From: Simmondsia chinensis
Lineage: Eukaryota; Streptophyta; Magnoliopsida; Caryophyllales; Simmondsiaceae
Assembly: GCA_018398585.1 (NCBI GenBank)
Contig: JAGTTD010000002.1
Coordinates: 31,798,186 to 31,862,185 of the forward strand
DNA: 64,000 bases
Reading direction: 5' to 3'
The notes beneath the pieces were generated by a model. That model worked only from the letters and a program-made list of their open reading frames with translations, made no database searches and was not told the origin of the DNA. Both the position numbers and the translations under genes were made by a program. This document shows, piece by piece, positions 12,779-25,800 of this stretch. Every line of letters starts with the position of its first letter. Positions within the stretch are counted from its first letter, which is position 1.

Positions 12779-14264
12779 GAAGGCCCAAAAAGCAACCTAA
12801 GAGGGGAGATTGAATTAGGTTCTTTCTTGATAAATGAAAATTTAAACTTTAAGAACCAAAAAAATCAATTAATAGTTGAATCAATGAATATGAAATGCAG
12901 AAATTAAAGCCAAAAAAAATAATGCACAGAGATTTTTATAGTGGTTCACTTCCAACCCGGAAGCTAGTCCACTTCTCCAGTGACTACTCTTAGTCACTTG
13001 AGCCTTTTAACTAAGCTTGACGATCCTTTTTAAAAACCGGCTCAGGATCCAACTTTTACAACTGGTCTTTTTGTACGTAGGCTCAAGACCAACCTTTTAC
13101 AACTGATCCTTTTGTAACCATAGGCTCAAGATCCAACCTTTACAATGCAACAGATTTGAATAAAGCAATGAAAGAATTAAAGCACTCAAATTCTTTACTC
13201 TTTCAAGAGTGAATTGACACTTGATCAAGCTTAGCCAAAGCTAAGGATATGCCAATAAAGCTCAAAGATCAACAATAAGAAAACTAGTGATGCTCAAGAA
13301 AACTTTAAACAAGAATTCGAAAACAAACCGTTAAAGCGCAAGAGTAAGAGCCCTTCTTGAGAGATTTCTTAGAGAGTGTCAGAATTATTGTTTCTTGATT
13401 TTAAACCAAAACATTTAACCTCTATATATAGGCCAAGAAAGGCCTAGGAGTCGTTGGGAGCATTTCAAAAAAAATTGGAAAGAAATCGAGTCCAAAATGT
13501 AGCCGTTAGAGCCTGTCGGGGGCTGTGTGTCGACACACGACAGCTCCAGAGGGCTACTGCATGTTTGTGTGTCGACACATACTTTCTATGTGTCGACACT
13601 AACCATACTTGGGTGGATTTTGACGTTTTTGACCATTTAGCTTGATTGATAGGATAATTTTACAATATTAGCTAAGTTGATTGATTAATTAATTGATTTC
13701 CATATTAGCTTAAATTTTTGAATTAATTTCCTACTTTGCTTTGATCATAAAGATGATTGATTGCATAAATCAAGCTAAATTATCACCCATTTAAAATTTG
13801 TCTTGTTTGATTTGATCATGCTTTTCAAAAATACCAATCTTGAAAAAGATTTTCATGATAAGCTCGATTGGCTTAATTTTGACTTGAATATTTTTCAAAT
13901 AAAATTTGAAAATCAATTTTCAAAAATATTTCAAAAATATTTTTGTAAGAGCATCACATATCAATATTGAGACTTGGACTCAATTGATATATGCCGATCC
14001 TAAGTCCTAGACAATAAAAATAAATAACTTTAGGATGATCGGACTCGGATCACGTTCTCATCAATTTGGATAAATCTTCTCTTCAGTTTTTATCTTTTTC
14101 CTCTTGATTTATCATCTTTTGGAAAGCTTCGGATCCATGATTAATCTTGATGTTCCTAACTTTCTTACAAGTCACTTAAAAATAAGATTAGAATAATTAA
14201 ATCTCATGACTCACTAAATGGTTGTTATCATCAAAATTATAATAATATTGGTTTTAGGGCCAAC
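12779..14264. repeat. Unclassified 1.5-kb dispersed repeat with short inverted ends
   Basis: The left end reads GAAGGCCCAAAA (12779-12790) and the right end is the inverse of GTTGGCCCTAAAA (14264-14252), so the ends share GGCCC-N-AAAA. No transposase or gag frame is inside. A phrase near 12800 (aacctaagaggggagattgaa) resembles a widely dispersed plant repeat opening that I recognise but cannot name. Three GTGTCGACAC palindromes lie at 13525-13599. A DNA transposon derivative or a gutted LTR element are both possible. Confidence 0.4.
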
Positions 14265-14699
14265 ATTTTTAAAATATTAATTTTTAAAAAAATCAAAATA
14301 TTTTCAAATATTTAAGGTATTTTTTTCAAATATTTAAAATATTTTCTAAATATCATAAATATATAAACTATTGTGAAATATATAAATTATTTTTTAAATA
14401 TATTAACAAATTTTAAGATACCTAAAATAAATTTTCTCAATTATTTGGTTTTTACTTCTGCTTCTGTTTAAAGACAAAAAAATAACTTCTATTTTTAATA
14501 AAAAATATTTTTTTTATTATTGTTAAATACTCTCAAATCTCAAAAAAATATTTCTTCAAAAAAAAAAACTTATTTTTCTAAAATAATTAATTTCAAAGAG
14601 GCTCTAAAGACAATTCAACCTAAGAAATATCTCGTTAATTTGTCCTTAAAACAATAACATAACACTTCACGTCAATGCGAAGCCGAACCCAATTCTCAG
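14265..14699. other. AT-rich intergenic DNA upstream of the ARGLU1-like gene
   Basis: Long A/T runs and no coding potential. The proximal promoter of the next gene should lie at the right end; no clear TATA box can be picked out of the AT background. Confidence 0.4.
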
Positions 14700-14788
14700 A
14701 TCAACCCTCTCTCTCTCTCTCATATTAAAGGGGACATAGTCAGGACCGAAGGGGCTTCGGAAATTTTATTATCCTCCAATCTTTCAAG
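14700..14788 (+). other. Probable 5' non-coding exon of the ARGLU1-like gene
   Basis: A (CT)n pyrimidine patch at about 14708-14721, typical near plant transcription starts, is followed by a stretch ending in a donor-like AAG|GTATGA at 14788/14789. A good acceptor (pyrimidine-rich tract, then GTCAGCAG) lies at 16800, 74 bases upstream of the start codon. The transcription start is inferred, not seen. Confidence 0.5.
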
Positions 14789-14988
14789 GTATGAACTCAA
14801 TCTGTGTATTTTATCCTTGAATCTCTTCTCTTCTCTCTTTCTTACGCTTCAATTGGAGGCGATTTTGTGCATATGGCTTTTGCTTGGATTATTGAACCTC
14901 TGCGATTCTATTTTTTAGGGTTTGGTTGAGAAGAATGTAATTGATTATAACCTCGTCTCTGAATTGCAATTTGTTGCTTTTGAGAAAA

Positions 14989-15175
14989 TTTTTTTTTATT
15001 TATTTATTTTTTTTTTTTTTTTTATGATGGTAAAGCCATGGGGAGGGGGGAGGGGATAAACCCCTTAAAGTCCTCATTAAAGAGGACACCACTTTGAGCT
15101 TTGTGGGATTCGATCCCGGGTCACCTCGTTGGCACCCGGCTATCACGACCACTCGGCTATGTCCCTAAAGGACTA
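14989..15175 (-). mobile_element. tRNA-derived SINE, intron of ARGLU1-like gene
   Basis: On minus it has a Pol III box A-like ATAGCCGAGTGGTC and a box B-like GGGATCGAATCCC about 35 bases later, then a body and an A/TTTA-rich 3' tail. It is flanked by a perfect 12-bp target-site duplication CTTTTGAGAAAA at 14977-14988 and 15176-15187. Boxes A and B plus a long duplication define a tRNA-headed SINE. It shares its head and the GGCTTTACCA-like 3' phrase with the copy at 59694-59842. Confidence 0.88.
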
Positions 15176-15514
15176 CTTTTGAGAAAAGTATAAGGTAATA
15201 TTATTGACTGACATGAAAAAATGTTAATATCGGAGCAACTTTATAAAAATTGTGGCTATTATTCACTATAAGTCGTATCATTGTTCTAATAATAACGTTT
15301 TTTACCTTGATAATAACAACACTCATAATATTTTAAGAGGGTATTAGATCAAACTGCACTTGAAAAATCGGCTAATCAAGGGAGGGATTACCTCACCTCA
15401 CCGAATGAGGTAGCATACGCCAGATGATGTTGGATTTTTAAGAATATGATCTTCAAACCGTAGTCGTTCCATTGAAATAATCTGAAGTTCTATTCGCTTA
15501 TTCACGATTCAGTT

Positions 15515-15866
15515 GAGTTATTTACACCATTGGTCCCTTATACTTTTAAATTTGTTCAGATTGGTCCCTTCTCTTTTCTTTTATTCAAAATGGTCACTAA
15601 TGTTTTTAAGTTTGCTCAAACTGGTCCCTCATCATTTCTATTTTTTTCCTAATATTTTATTTTGTGATGGAATTAGTCCCTCACCTAGTGACCAAAATTA
15701 GGTAAAATTAAAAAGATGAGGGACCAATTTTGTCATAAAATATGAGGGACAATTTTGAACAAAAGGAAGGATGAGGACCAATTAGAGACAATTTTGAACA
15801 AAAGGAAAGATGAGGACCAATTTGAACAAATTTACAAACATTAGGGACCAACAGTGTAAATAGCTC
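15515..15866. mobile_element. MITE with long terminal inverted repeats (family 1)
   Basis: The left end reads GAGTTATTTACACC and the inverse of the right end reads GAGCTATTTACACT. The match continues through GGTCCCT and AAATTTGTTCA, about 44 bases with few changes. The interior repeats ggtccctcat/atgagggacc phrases and has no coding potential. Related copies lie at 19753-20032 and 37827-38121. The superfamily is not determined, as no clean target duplication was found. Confidence 0.7.
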
Positions 15867-16800
15867 TGAATTTGTTAGAAAGTACAGTTTCTTAAAAGCT
15901 AGATGCAGTAGATGGACCAAGGCAAACCAAAAAGGGGGATTGAAAGTTTCCCTGCATCATGCCGGGATTTGCAACTAGAATGGTGCTATATTTGGGATAT
16001 TTCTCAAAGAAAATAATTTCTTCAGTATATTTTGTGATTTTTATTGTGAAAATAACATACATAGAAAGTAACTTTCATTCTCTAGAGTCCGGAACAGTTG
16101 AGTTGGGAATATTTCTTCAAAGCATGCATGACCAATGGTTTGGAAGTAAAAAGTTATTTCCATTCTCTAGACTCTGGAACGCTGCAGAGGTAAAAGGTTG
16201 AGTTGGGAATATGTTATCCACACAAGGGTCCTCGAACTGCTGGATTTAGGGAAGAGAACCGTGATTATGGTTCGCAATTTTATCACGGTCGTGGTGTCGT
16301 GAAAGCGAGTTTTTTTGGAGACGGTACAGAAAGAATTCAGCCAATCATGTTGGGTTTTAAGGGAATAGGACTTGATCTGAAGCTCTATGTTTGCAGTATG
16401 TTGGATGAATGGCATACAATCACTAATTTGTAATATGTTTTTAATGAATAGATTACAGTATATGTGCATAAAGGAGCTCACATAAAAACTATTGTTATGT
16501 GATGGCTAGCTCAAAATCCATACGAAAGAGGTATTATAGTACCTAACGACGTACATCTGATTCCACGAAGATAATGCACCTTCTCGCTCTTCTCCCCCAT
16601 CACCTCCCTACATAACGGAGGAAAAAAGTTTCATATTTAAAAGCATAATTTCGGGTCAAGATGGTCTGACAATGCCATTGAGAAATGCTCATATCTGAAG
16701 GCTGCTATACTGAAATTACTTCTGTTTTAATTGCATTTGGATCAGCTATGCCGTATGGCTAAGAAAGTGTCCTTTTGGCTTCATAACATCTTGTCAGCAG
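15867..16800 (+). other. Intron sequence with an internal partial duplication
   Basis: Part of the intron between the non-coding exon and the coding exon of the ARGLU1-like gene. The phrase ATTCTCTAGA-TC-GGAAC followed by TGAGTTGGGAATAT occurs near 16076-16112 and again near 16160-16212. A short frame (16203-16433) covers part of it but has no family resemblance I recognise. Confidence 0.35.
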
Positions 16801-16874
16801 TGGATTGTGCTGTAATTTTGAGCCAGAAATAGCAAGGAAGATAATTCAGAACAATAAAAGAAGGGACGTGGGTG

Positions 16875-17546
16875 ATGGCGAGGGACATATCACGTTCGAG
16901 ATCACCTTTGTACAGGAGAAATAGTAGAAGAATCCACAGAGACAGAAGCCGATCACCTTACACTTCTCATACCCGCAGCAGGTGATCCCGTTCATTTTCA
17001 GTCTCTCACTCTCTCTCTACAGCTTCCATTGTCTCCTTTCTGTTGCAGTTCAGTGATAATGTTATGTTTGCAGCATAGATTGAACATACTGTTATAGATT
17101 AAAAGTAACAAACATGATGGGTGTAATAAATTTGGGGCTGTTTTTCTGCAAAGTTCCATTTGTTCATCCAGAAGTCTAGCTGTGATTTGCTCTCAATTGC
17201 TATTGTACGTGTTAGTGTTCTGAAAGACTGACCAGTTATAGAAGATTGCATTAAAGTTTGCGTTGTGATAGTATGGAAATCCGATGATTGGTTAGCAATT
17301 CAGATCTGGTGGATTGAACTTTGAAGGCCCTCAGTCTAATGCTGTTATGGGTTGACTTTGATTTTCCATTAGAGGCCACATTTGGTTAGCTGTTCCAAGT
17401 CTCAAGAAAGGGAATCCCGATGGTCATTCCCTTTCTTAGTTATTTGGTTGGTCTAAGAAAGAAAATGATTCTTTTTATCTCTTCTCCCTAGAGTCTGAGA
17501 TCTCATTCTCATTGGGTAGGACAAGAAATGTGGTTCTAAAGTTAAT

Positions 17547-17581
<35 letters not shown>

Positions 17582-19122
17582 AACCAGAAAGTAAATAAGA
17601 AAAAAGATAGTGATAATATAGGCTGAGAGTTTTCTTAGTGCATGCACATAAAGTGATGTGGCGCTAACTCCAACCTTTAAAATATACAACAACAACAAAA
17701 AACTCAGTGCCTCAAGGGCTCCCGCATATGCATGGTCTTTTTTTTTTTTTTTTTCTGTTGTTTGGAGGAGGAGGAGGAGGCGGCCGCCCGGGGGGTGGGG
17801 GGGGTGGTAGGGTACACTGCCTTACCCCTTTAGGGTGCTACCCTAAAGAAAGGCTGTTTTCGAGGGCCCCTAACCTGAAAAGCATAAAAATGATGGCAGA
17901 TAGAAAGCATAAAGCATAAAGCAGCGATAACAATAAAGCAATATAGTAACAAAACAACAAGCAACCAGTACACAATAATAGCATATATAATCAAACAGGC
18001 ATACATATAAGCCTAAGAGCGTTAGTACTAACTTAGCTGTGCTCCTCTATCCTAAACCACTATATCGGCTACACTTTCGTTAGCCCTCTACTCCGCTCTA
18101 TCTAGGGCCATCTTCTTATTTAGATTGAGGTGGGGAGGTCATGACGAATCGTCTCCATCCAACTCTTTTTTGGCCTACCTCTTCCTCTCCTCCCGATTGT
18201 AGTATGGAGTTGTTTACATTTCCCTGATAGGGGTAGTGGTCGGTGTCCTCCTAACATGCCCACACCACCACAAACATTGCTCCCTCAACTTATCCTTGAT
18301 GGGTCCATACCCAATTTGCTTCTTGTAATGTCATTTCTGATCTTATCCTTCCTTGTGTGTCCACACATCCACCGCAACATCCTCATCTCTGCCACCTTCA
18401 ACTTCTGCATATGATGCCGTTTGACTGGCCAACACTCCGCACCATATGATATAGCCGCTCTCACTACCGTCTTGTAGTATTTTCCCTTAACCTCTAAAAT
18501 ATAACTGTGTCTTATAGTTTTTCCTCTTCAACTATTGCCATAACAGTTGTTATACATACACTAAGAAAATTTTTGGTATACGTACATATATCATTACTCA
18601 AAAAGGAAATGAGATTCACCGCTACAGCACCACGCAGATAGCACTGCCCACTCCCTATGAGCCATTGCTTCCATCAGCCTACTGAGACCAACCACTGCCA
18701 ACAACCAAAATTGTAATGCAGGAGGCTGACATACACGAATACTGCCACAAAATTCTCGATCTGCCATTCCCACAGCTATGAAATCCCAAATTTGCCACTG
18801 CACCAACAGATAACTGTAAAAGCACCACGATTACTGCCATAAGCCACATACCAGCCTACCGCCAACCAAAAAATTGAGCTGCAACCACAGTGGGAGTCAA
18901 TGTGCTTGATTTGACAACTGTGGGTGTTGCATCTCTTAGATGTGGTGCTCTCTAGAATTTTGATTAGAGAAATTTGACATGGATTAGGCTCAAAATCATC
19001 AAGTAGGTTGGTTTTGGGGGGCGGACAGAGACCAGCAAAGTGCAGAGAGAACAGGAAAGAAGAGGTCCTTTGTCTGGCTAAGGAGGGAAGGGGAGAACGC
19101 TGCATCACAAACCACTCCCGGT

Positions 19123-19153
<31 letters not shown>

Positions 19154-20047
19154 AGGGACAATGAGGCTGGGAAGGGGAGGTGGAGTTAGATGTTGTGGCT
19201 GAAGAGGAGGGTCTATCATGTTTGTGAGGAGGGGGAGGATTGGGTTGGGTTTTCTCATTTCCTTTTATTTTCTGTCCAAAGAAAAAGAAAGATAAGTTGC
19301 ATTGTCTTTCTATTTCCTTAATATTTTAGGTAAATAAGTGACAACGTGGGGGATGAGGAGATTTTAACCTAGTTGGCAGCGCCGTTGCCATTGAATCAAG
19401 GTCTCCTTGGCTTTCTATTCCTCACCAAACGCATATAATACTCTTTCCCCTGCAATTCCTTTCTTCTCAGTTCCTTTTCTCTTACTCTTCCTTTGCAAGT
19501 TCTGTGAACCAAGCACACTCTATGAGGTTCAGGATGTTTCGGATTCCAATTTGTGGGGAGAGTTAAAGAAGTGGAAAACGCTTTTGAAATTATACCTCCA
19601 GAGGTAGGAAGGTACTGGTGGTCATTTTTTTTGGTTATTTGTTCCATGATGGGTGGTTTAGATGTGACTTATGTCAGATTGAATAGATAGATTTTGATTT
19701 TATGAACAACTAGGAATAGTAGTAGCATGGGGATTTGGCAAGAGTTGTGAGGGAGTTATGTACTCCATTGGTATCTAATGTTTGTGAGTTTTTTCAAATT
19801 GGTTCCTCATAATTTTTTGGATTTAAAATACTCTCATATTTAATTTTATGACAGTTTAGGCGCCACCCCCCCCCCCCCCCCCCCCCCCTCTCTCCTTCTC
19901 TTCTTTCTTAAATGAGGGATGAATTTGTTCCCAAAATAGAACATGAAGGAATTTTTTTAACCAAAAAGAAAAGATGAGGGACCAGTTTGAAAGAAACTTA
20001 CAAACATTAGAGACTAATGGAGTGAATATCTCATATTTTATACTACC

Positions 20048-20080
<33 letters not shown>

Positions 20081-22789
20081 TTTCTCTTCTTTCTTAAATG
20101 AGGGATGAATTTGTTCCCAAAATAGAACATGAAGGAATTTTTTTAACCAAAAAGAAAAGATGAGGGACCAGTTTGAAAGAAACTTACAAACATTAGAGAC
20201 TAATGGAGTGAATATCGAGGGGTTTTGAAAATTGGTCCAACTATGATTTCCAGTTTGTGTTCCAGTTTGATCGTTTTCTTTGAAACTATGACACTGGATA
20301 GGAGGTGTATTATCTATAATACCACTGTCTTTTATCATCATTAAAGCAGCTCCAGCTTTGCAGCAGTTTAATTCAGTTTGGTTTGTAAGTTTTACATCCT
20401 CTTTGATAATTGAAAATATGAAGTTCATGTGTGAAAGCGAAACCTAAGTTATTTAGATGAAGAATAAAGCAATCAAAATTTAGTTTGTGGTTTTTACCGT
20501 TAGGAGATTCTCACTCTCAGTAAGCTCTTGGCTTTCTTGTTCTGTTTGTTGTGGGAACTACATGCCTTGTTTTTACCGTTCTAAATTGTCACTTTCAACT
20601 TTTCTGGTTCTTAGACAATTTTCTTGTTAATGGCTTGCTATGAAAAAAACCTGGGTTTGTAGCCAATGTCTTGACCATTTCAGTAGAGATTAAGTTTCAA
20701 TGAGGAGTAGAATTCTGGGATCATATTTTCCACCTTAAAGGTGAGCATGGGGAAATCATCTCTCGTGCGCAATCAGTATAGGCATTTGCTTCTGAGCTTG
20801 TAGCATCCTTTTGTAATTATGCAGGACACTTGCTTTGCATGGTTGCCACATTGAAGATTGATGATTTAGGTTGTGTGGCTTTCTGTTCCCCAACCTTTCC
20901 CTTTTACGGATTAATTGTAAATGAGTAATCTAGTGATAATTGGTGGCTACAGTTTTACTCGTAAACAATGATAAGAACTGTATTGGCCAGTGTCAATTTT
21001 GAAAATTTTTCTGTTTCACAAGGAGGGGGAAGATGGAGTAAGTTAGCTATTCATAACTTGACATCTTCAATGTTATTAGAATGTGATATTATCCTTATAA
21101 TGAGTCTAAAAGGAAGAAACTGTTATCTTATTGGACGTAAGCAATTGCGTGTTTTGGGTGTACTTTGTTCCTTGATTTTGGTTAGCTACATCACATGATT
21201 AAAGATGCCCTGGCGTGTACACTATGATGATAATGAGATTAATCTTTTCCTCATAAAAAAGTTTCAAGACAAGAAACTGCTTCCCACTGTATGGGAGGCA
21301 AGCAGGTAATATATGCTGCTGGGTGTACTTTGTTCCTCGATTGTGATTAGCAACGTCATGTGATTAAAGATGGAGTCTCAGAGCTTTTTCTTTACAATTG
21401 AATGAGGTAACTGAATATGCTTTTGTATATATTTTAGCAGGATTTTTTGGCCTAAAATTCACATGTTGTGCTTCGCCTTCTTGTTCTTCCTATTGCTCAA
21501 TGGTATTTTCGTTTATCCTACAGACGTAGAAGCCGTTCTATTTCCCCAATACGCCATAAAAAACGTTCTCGTACTCCTCACCGTCATAGAAGTCGTTCTT
21601 CCACACCTCGGCACTATAGGAGACGACGGAGTAATAGTGCTTCGTTGTCTCCTGTACGCAAATCACCTTCTCCAAGTATTGGCATAGCAGAGCAGAAAAA
21701 TGCCAATGTGAAGTTGAAACAAGAAGAAGAGAAACAAAGGTATATCAAAAACTTGTACATGCTATTCTTACTTTCAATTGACTCAACTACTTTCACTTGC
21801 TGCGTGTTTGAAATTTTTGGCTTTAGGGACTTGCTGGATGTTTGGTTGTAGGGCCTTCGAAAATTTCCCCCCTGAACTGGATAGCTTTTAGCTTTCCAGT
21901 TGTGAAGCTGAAACAATGGTTGGAATTTTATTTTATTTTATCTTTTTTACATTGGCAAGGTGGGAAAGGGAGGAATGCCTCTCGTGAAAATCGAACCCGG
22001 GTGGTGCCTCTAGGCCCCGAAGTTTCCAACTACTAGGCTATGTCCTTAAAGGACCTTGGAATTTTATGTTTCTGTAAACTCTTTCCTCGAGTATCTATCT
22101 TTTGTCTTTTTCTGTTCTTTTTTTGTTAACTTTTTTTTATCTGCTCGGGAGAATTCTGCGGATTGTGTTATGTTTGCCAAGGTATTTTCATGATGCCACT
22201 CTTTTCATTAGCAGTGTATATTTTATTGCAATGAACATAGTCTATACAAATCTATAAAATGATTACTAATATAAAAGCTTCACGGCTCAAGCATGGAGCA
22301 AATGCCACCTGCTTGCAAAATTCAAATCAGAAAATCAAGGGTTGAACTAAGCGTGTTACACCTTGGATTCCTCATCTGCCTACCTCGTGCTTTTTTCAGC
22401 TCGATGTGATTCTGTTGTTTCTTGCCCTTGTTGTCAGCTGAGTATGGGTTTTGAACAAAAATGTTAAAACATTCTAAATGCGTTGACTATCCTTAATGAT
22501 GATGCAGCACTTGTGGTCCTTAGGGTTGTGATTTATATCGTGGTAAATGAACTTTTTATTTGACTTGGTATACTTATTTCTTTAACATAGTATAAGCTGC
22601 GTACTTTCTCAACCCACAATTAAATTGTTATTATGAACTTGAAGTTTCGTAGTGAACTTTTTGAATTAGCCTAAAGAGAAAGGCATTGTGTATTTTCTCG
22701 CTCTTCTATTATAAAAAAAAAGTTCAGAAGAAAATGAGAAATCAGAAATGCTCTTCAAATGGGAATGCCTTTCATGGACCACCTCAACG

Positions 22790-22827
<38 letters not shown>

Positions 22828-25800
22828 GCCGCTTCTTATAAGTGTCTAGCTCATCCTGTGTTAGTAATTTTGGAACTAATGGTCTCATATTGAACCCAAT
22901 CATTTAAATATCAAACATAGTTTATGCATTTTATGCTTTCTAATCTAGGTGAGAATATTTTATTTCTATTGCTATCTCAATTCTCTGGATTATTTTGCGC
23001 TTTTGTTGTTTGACTAGCACAATTATAGTGTGGGTCTGTGCCTCCTAATGTGGAATATTTTACCTTATCAGTTTTAAGTCTGAACCAGATATTAAGGTTT
23101 GGTCTTTTGTGACTACTTTAGATTGTGCTACCTCTCCTCTTGGCTCCTTCGCTTTGTTTAGACCATATTCTTCGAGAAACGTATGGCATTTGTTTCGTCC
23201 TCCCTCCCTTTTGGCACCTCGGCAACACCGCAGCCACCACCACCACCACCACCACCAATGCCTCAAGGAGGCTCCTGTCAAGATAGGGTTTGGGAGGGTA
23301 AGATGTAAACAACCTTACCCCCACAGGTTGCTATCTTGTAGAGAGGCTAATTCTAAAGGGCTCCCAACCTGAAAAGGAACAATATTTATGAAGTCTGGAA
23401 AAAAAAAAATTTGACGCGGCAGCAATATCGGACATGCAGCCTAGTGGTACTATGAGCTAGCATTGGTGTTGCTCCTCTTTCTTAACAACTGGGTCGACCT
23501 CAAGTATTTGTAACCGTCGCTCAACTCTATCTAATGCCATCCCTTCAGTAAGGTTTAGGTGGGTAAAGTCATTGTCTAATCGTTTCCATCCAACTTTTCT
23601 TGAGCTTATCTCTACCTCTCTTCTAGTGTGTATTGTGGAGCTCTCCTTCAGCCATCTAAGGCCATCTGTTTTAGCACCGCATAAACTGAAAAATGCTTAT
23701 TCTAGATGAACAGATTATACTGAATGTCATTGCTTCATTGGTGGAGTGGTCTTGAAAGTAGAATCTTTGTATTGCATGGGGGTGTGTGAGAGAGACAAGG
23801 GCGGGGAAACTATGAACCATGGTGTATGAGGTTCACAGTCATGGGTTCACAAATGGTACGTTACTTGTAGTAGTGATTGCAGTGGGTTTCTTCAAGAGAA
23901 TATATGTTGCTTTTAAGTCTTGTGTTTGCGAAAAAGTTGGATAATATAGTCATAATTTTTATGCACAATTGATAGTTTTTGACATATATGTACATTTATA
24001 AATACTTTCTAGTATGCATTATGAGACTTTATGAAACTGTCATTACATAATGGGCAACCTCTATAGCTAGCTTAAAATCTGTAATGTAAAATAACCACCT
24101 TTATTTTTGATTCTATGCTTTGACTTCTAAATATTTAGGGTTGATTTGGTTGAGGAATTACTGGGCTTAATGCAGTGGTTGATGTTAAGCCATTTTCAAT
24201 ATTAATTTTCTGACATTTTTAGCTGCGTTTTGCCTGGTATTTACGCTGTATCTGGTAGACCGTTACCTTGGACTGTTCTTCATCTACAGGTAGAATATTG
24301 CAATATTGCTCGAGTCTTATTGTACATTGTATCAAATCATCAGCTCAATCATTGCTCTGTGAAACGTAAATTTGAAAAGCGTGTCCTCATTTGATATTTT
24401 GTTGTGAAAATCTAAGTGTTATGGTGATCGGTTTTCAAGTGCAGCAGGTTACTTGACAGTTTCCTTTACAGGCTTTCTGAAGGAAGATACTGCTATAATT
24501 CAACTTGTAATATTTGATGATCCATTGGCTGCCTCCTTTATCTACTGTTCACCAGTTTTGAAACTCATTTGTTTGGATCTGGAATCGGTTAGAGGTATGC
24601 CTTAAAAGCATAGATATGATGACTTTATAAGTATCAAAGGTTAGTCTGCTATTCATTAGTTTGGATGATAATCAAGAGGACAAAAAGAAGGGGGAAAAAA
24701 AGTCAGAAGGAAGTTCATCGTGTTATTGCTGATTCAACGTAAATATCTTCGCCTGTGAGGGCAAATAGGACTGTAAGGACTGTACTATGTTGCAAAATTT
24801 TCGAAGTGTTTGTACTGAATTTTTTAATCTATTTTCAGGCGTCAACAGGAGGCAGAACGGAAGCTAATAGAAGAAGAAACTATTAGGAGGGTTGAGGAAG
24901 CAATTCAGAAAAAGGTTGCAGAGAGCTTGCACTCTGAAGAGATCAAACTGGAAATACAGAGGCTCTTGGAGGAAGGTCGTAAAAAACTACACGAAGAAGT
25001 TGCAGCTCAACTGGAGAGAGAAAAACAGGCTGCTTTGCTTGAGGCTCAGCGGAAAGAGGCAAGTCTAGTGAGCTGTACTAAATCATAAAAATTTGCACTT
25101 GTATTTTAAAAGTTTAGAAGCCTTTAACAATGGCAACAGTCTCAGCGTCTCAAGGGCTCCCGCCTAAGCGGGTTCTGGGGGGTGGATGTACAATCAGGCA
25201 ACGATAATTTCTAGACTTCGATAGAACTGCAGTAAATTCTTTTAGAGGTGAAATGAGCTCGAAGCCCTGGCCAACGATGGGGGTTGGGGTGAGGTAGTTA
25301 CCACTATGTCCAAACCCATGACTCACAACATTATTGAGTGCTGCCACGAGAAGTTTGCAGATTAAGAAAGGAATTTCGTTTAATGATATCTGATGATCTG
25401 TTGACTTGCATGTCACATTCCACTGCTGATTTCTTACTATGAACACTTGAATTTCCTCATTCATGTGGACCTTCTGTGGTTTTGAATCGCTACCACGAGG
25501 GAAGTTTAAAAACGGGTGTTATGGACATAGCGTAATGAGTCACTGAACCTGGCGGTTTGTTAAGCAATGGCTAAACTAATTTCCATTGCATGACAGTTGT
25601 CGGACCTGTTGAAACCTTTGGAGTGCTTTGGTTTTTTGTTGCCTTTACTGAAGTACTACGAGTTAATCGTTCATGAGCCAAATTGTTGTATGGGAATCCA
25701 GAAAGGGGAAGAGAGATGATTGCCATGGGTTTCCCAAAAATGTATCCAATTTGTGTACCTTAATACATATGGCAAAAAGTCATTTGCTTAGGAAAATGTA

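Noticed and set aside
15118..15170. tRNA gene from box A/box B motifs
   Set aside because: No cloverleaf could be made; body, tail and 12-bp duplication show a SINE. The same holds for 22000-22050 and 59705-59760.
16203..16433. 76-aa frame in the ARGLU1-like intron
   Set aside because: No recognised family and no matching splice sites in phase with the gene.
19856..20428. 190-aa glycine-rich open frame on minus
   Set aside because: It is produced by the C homopolymers and a duplicated MITE; no protein-like composition outside these.
23109..23372. His-rich 87-aa open frame
   Set aside because: It comes from the (CAC)n tail of a LINE copy.
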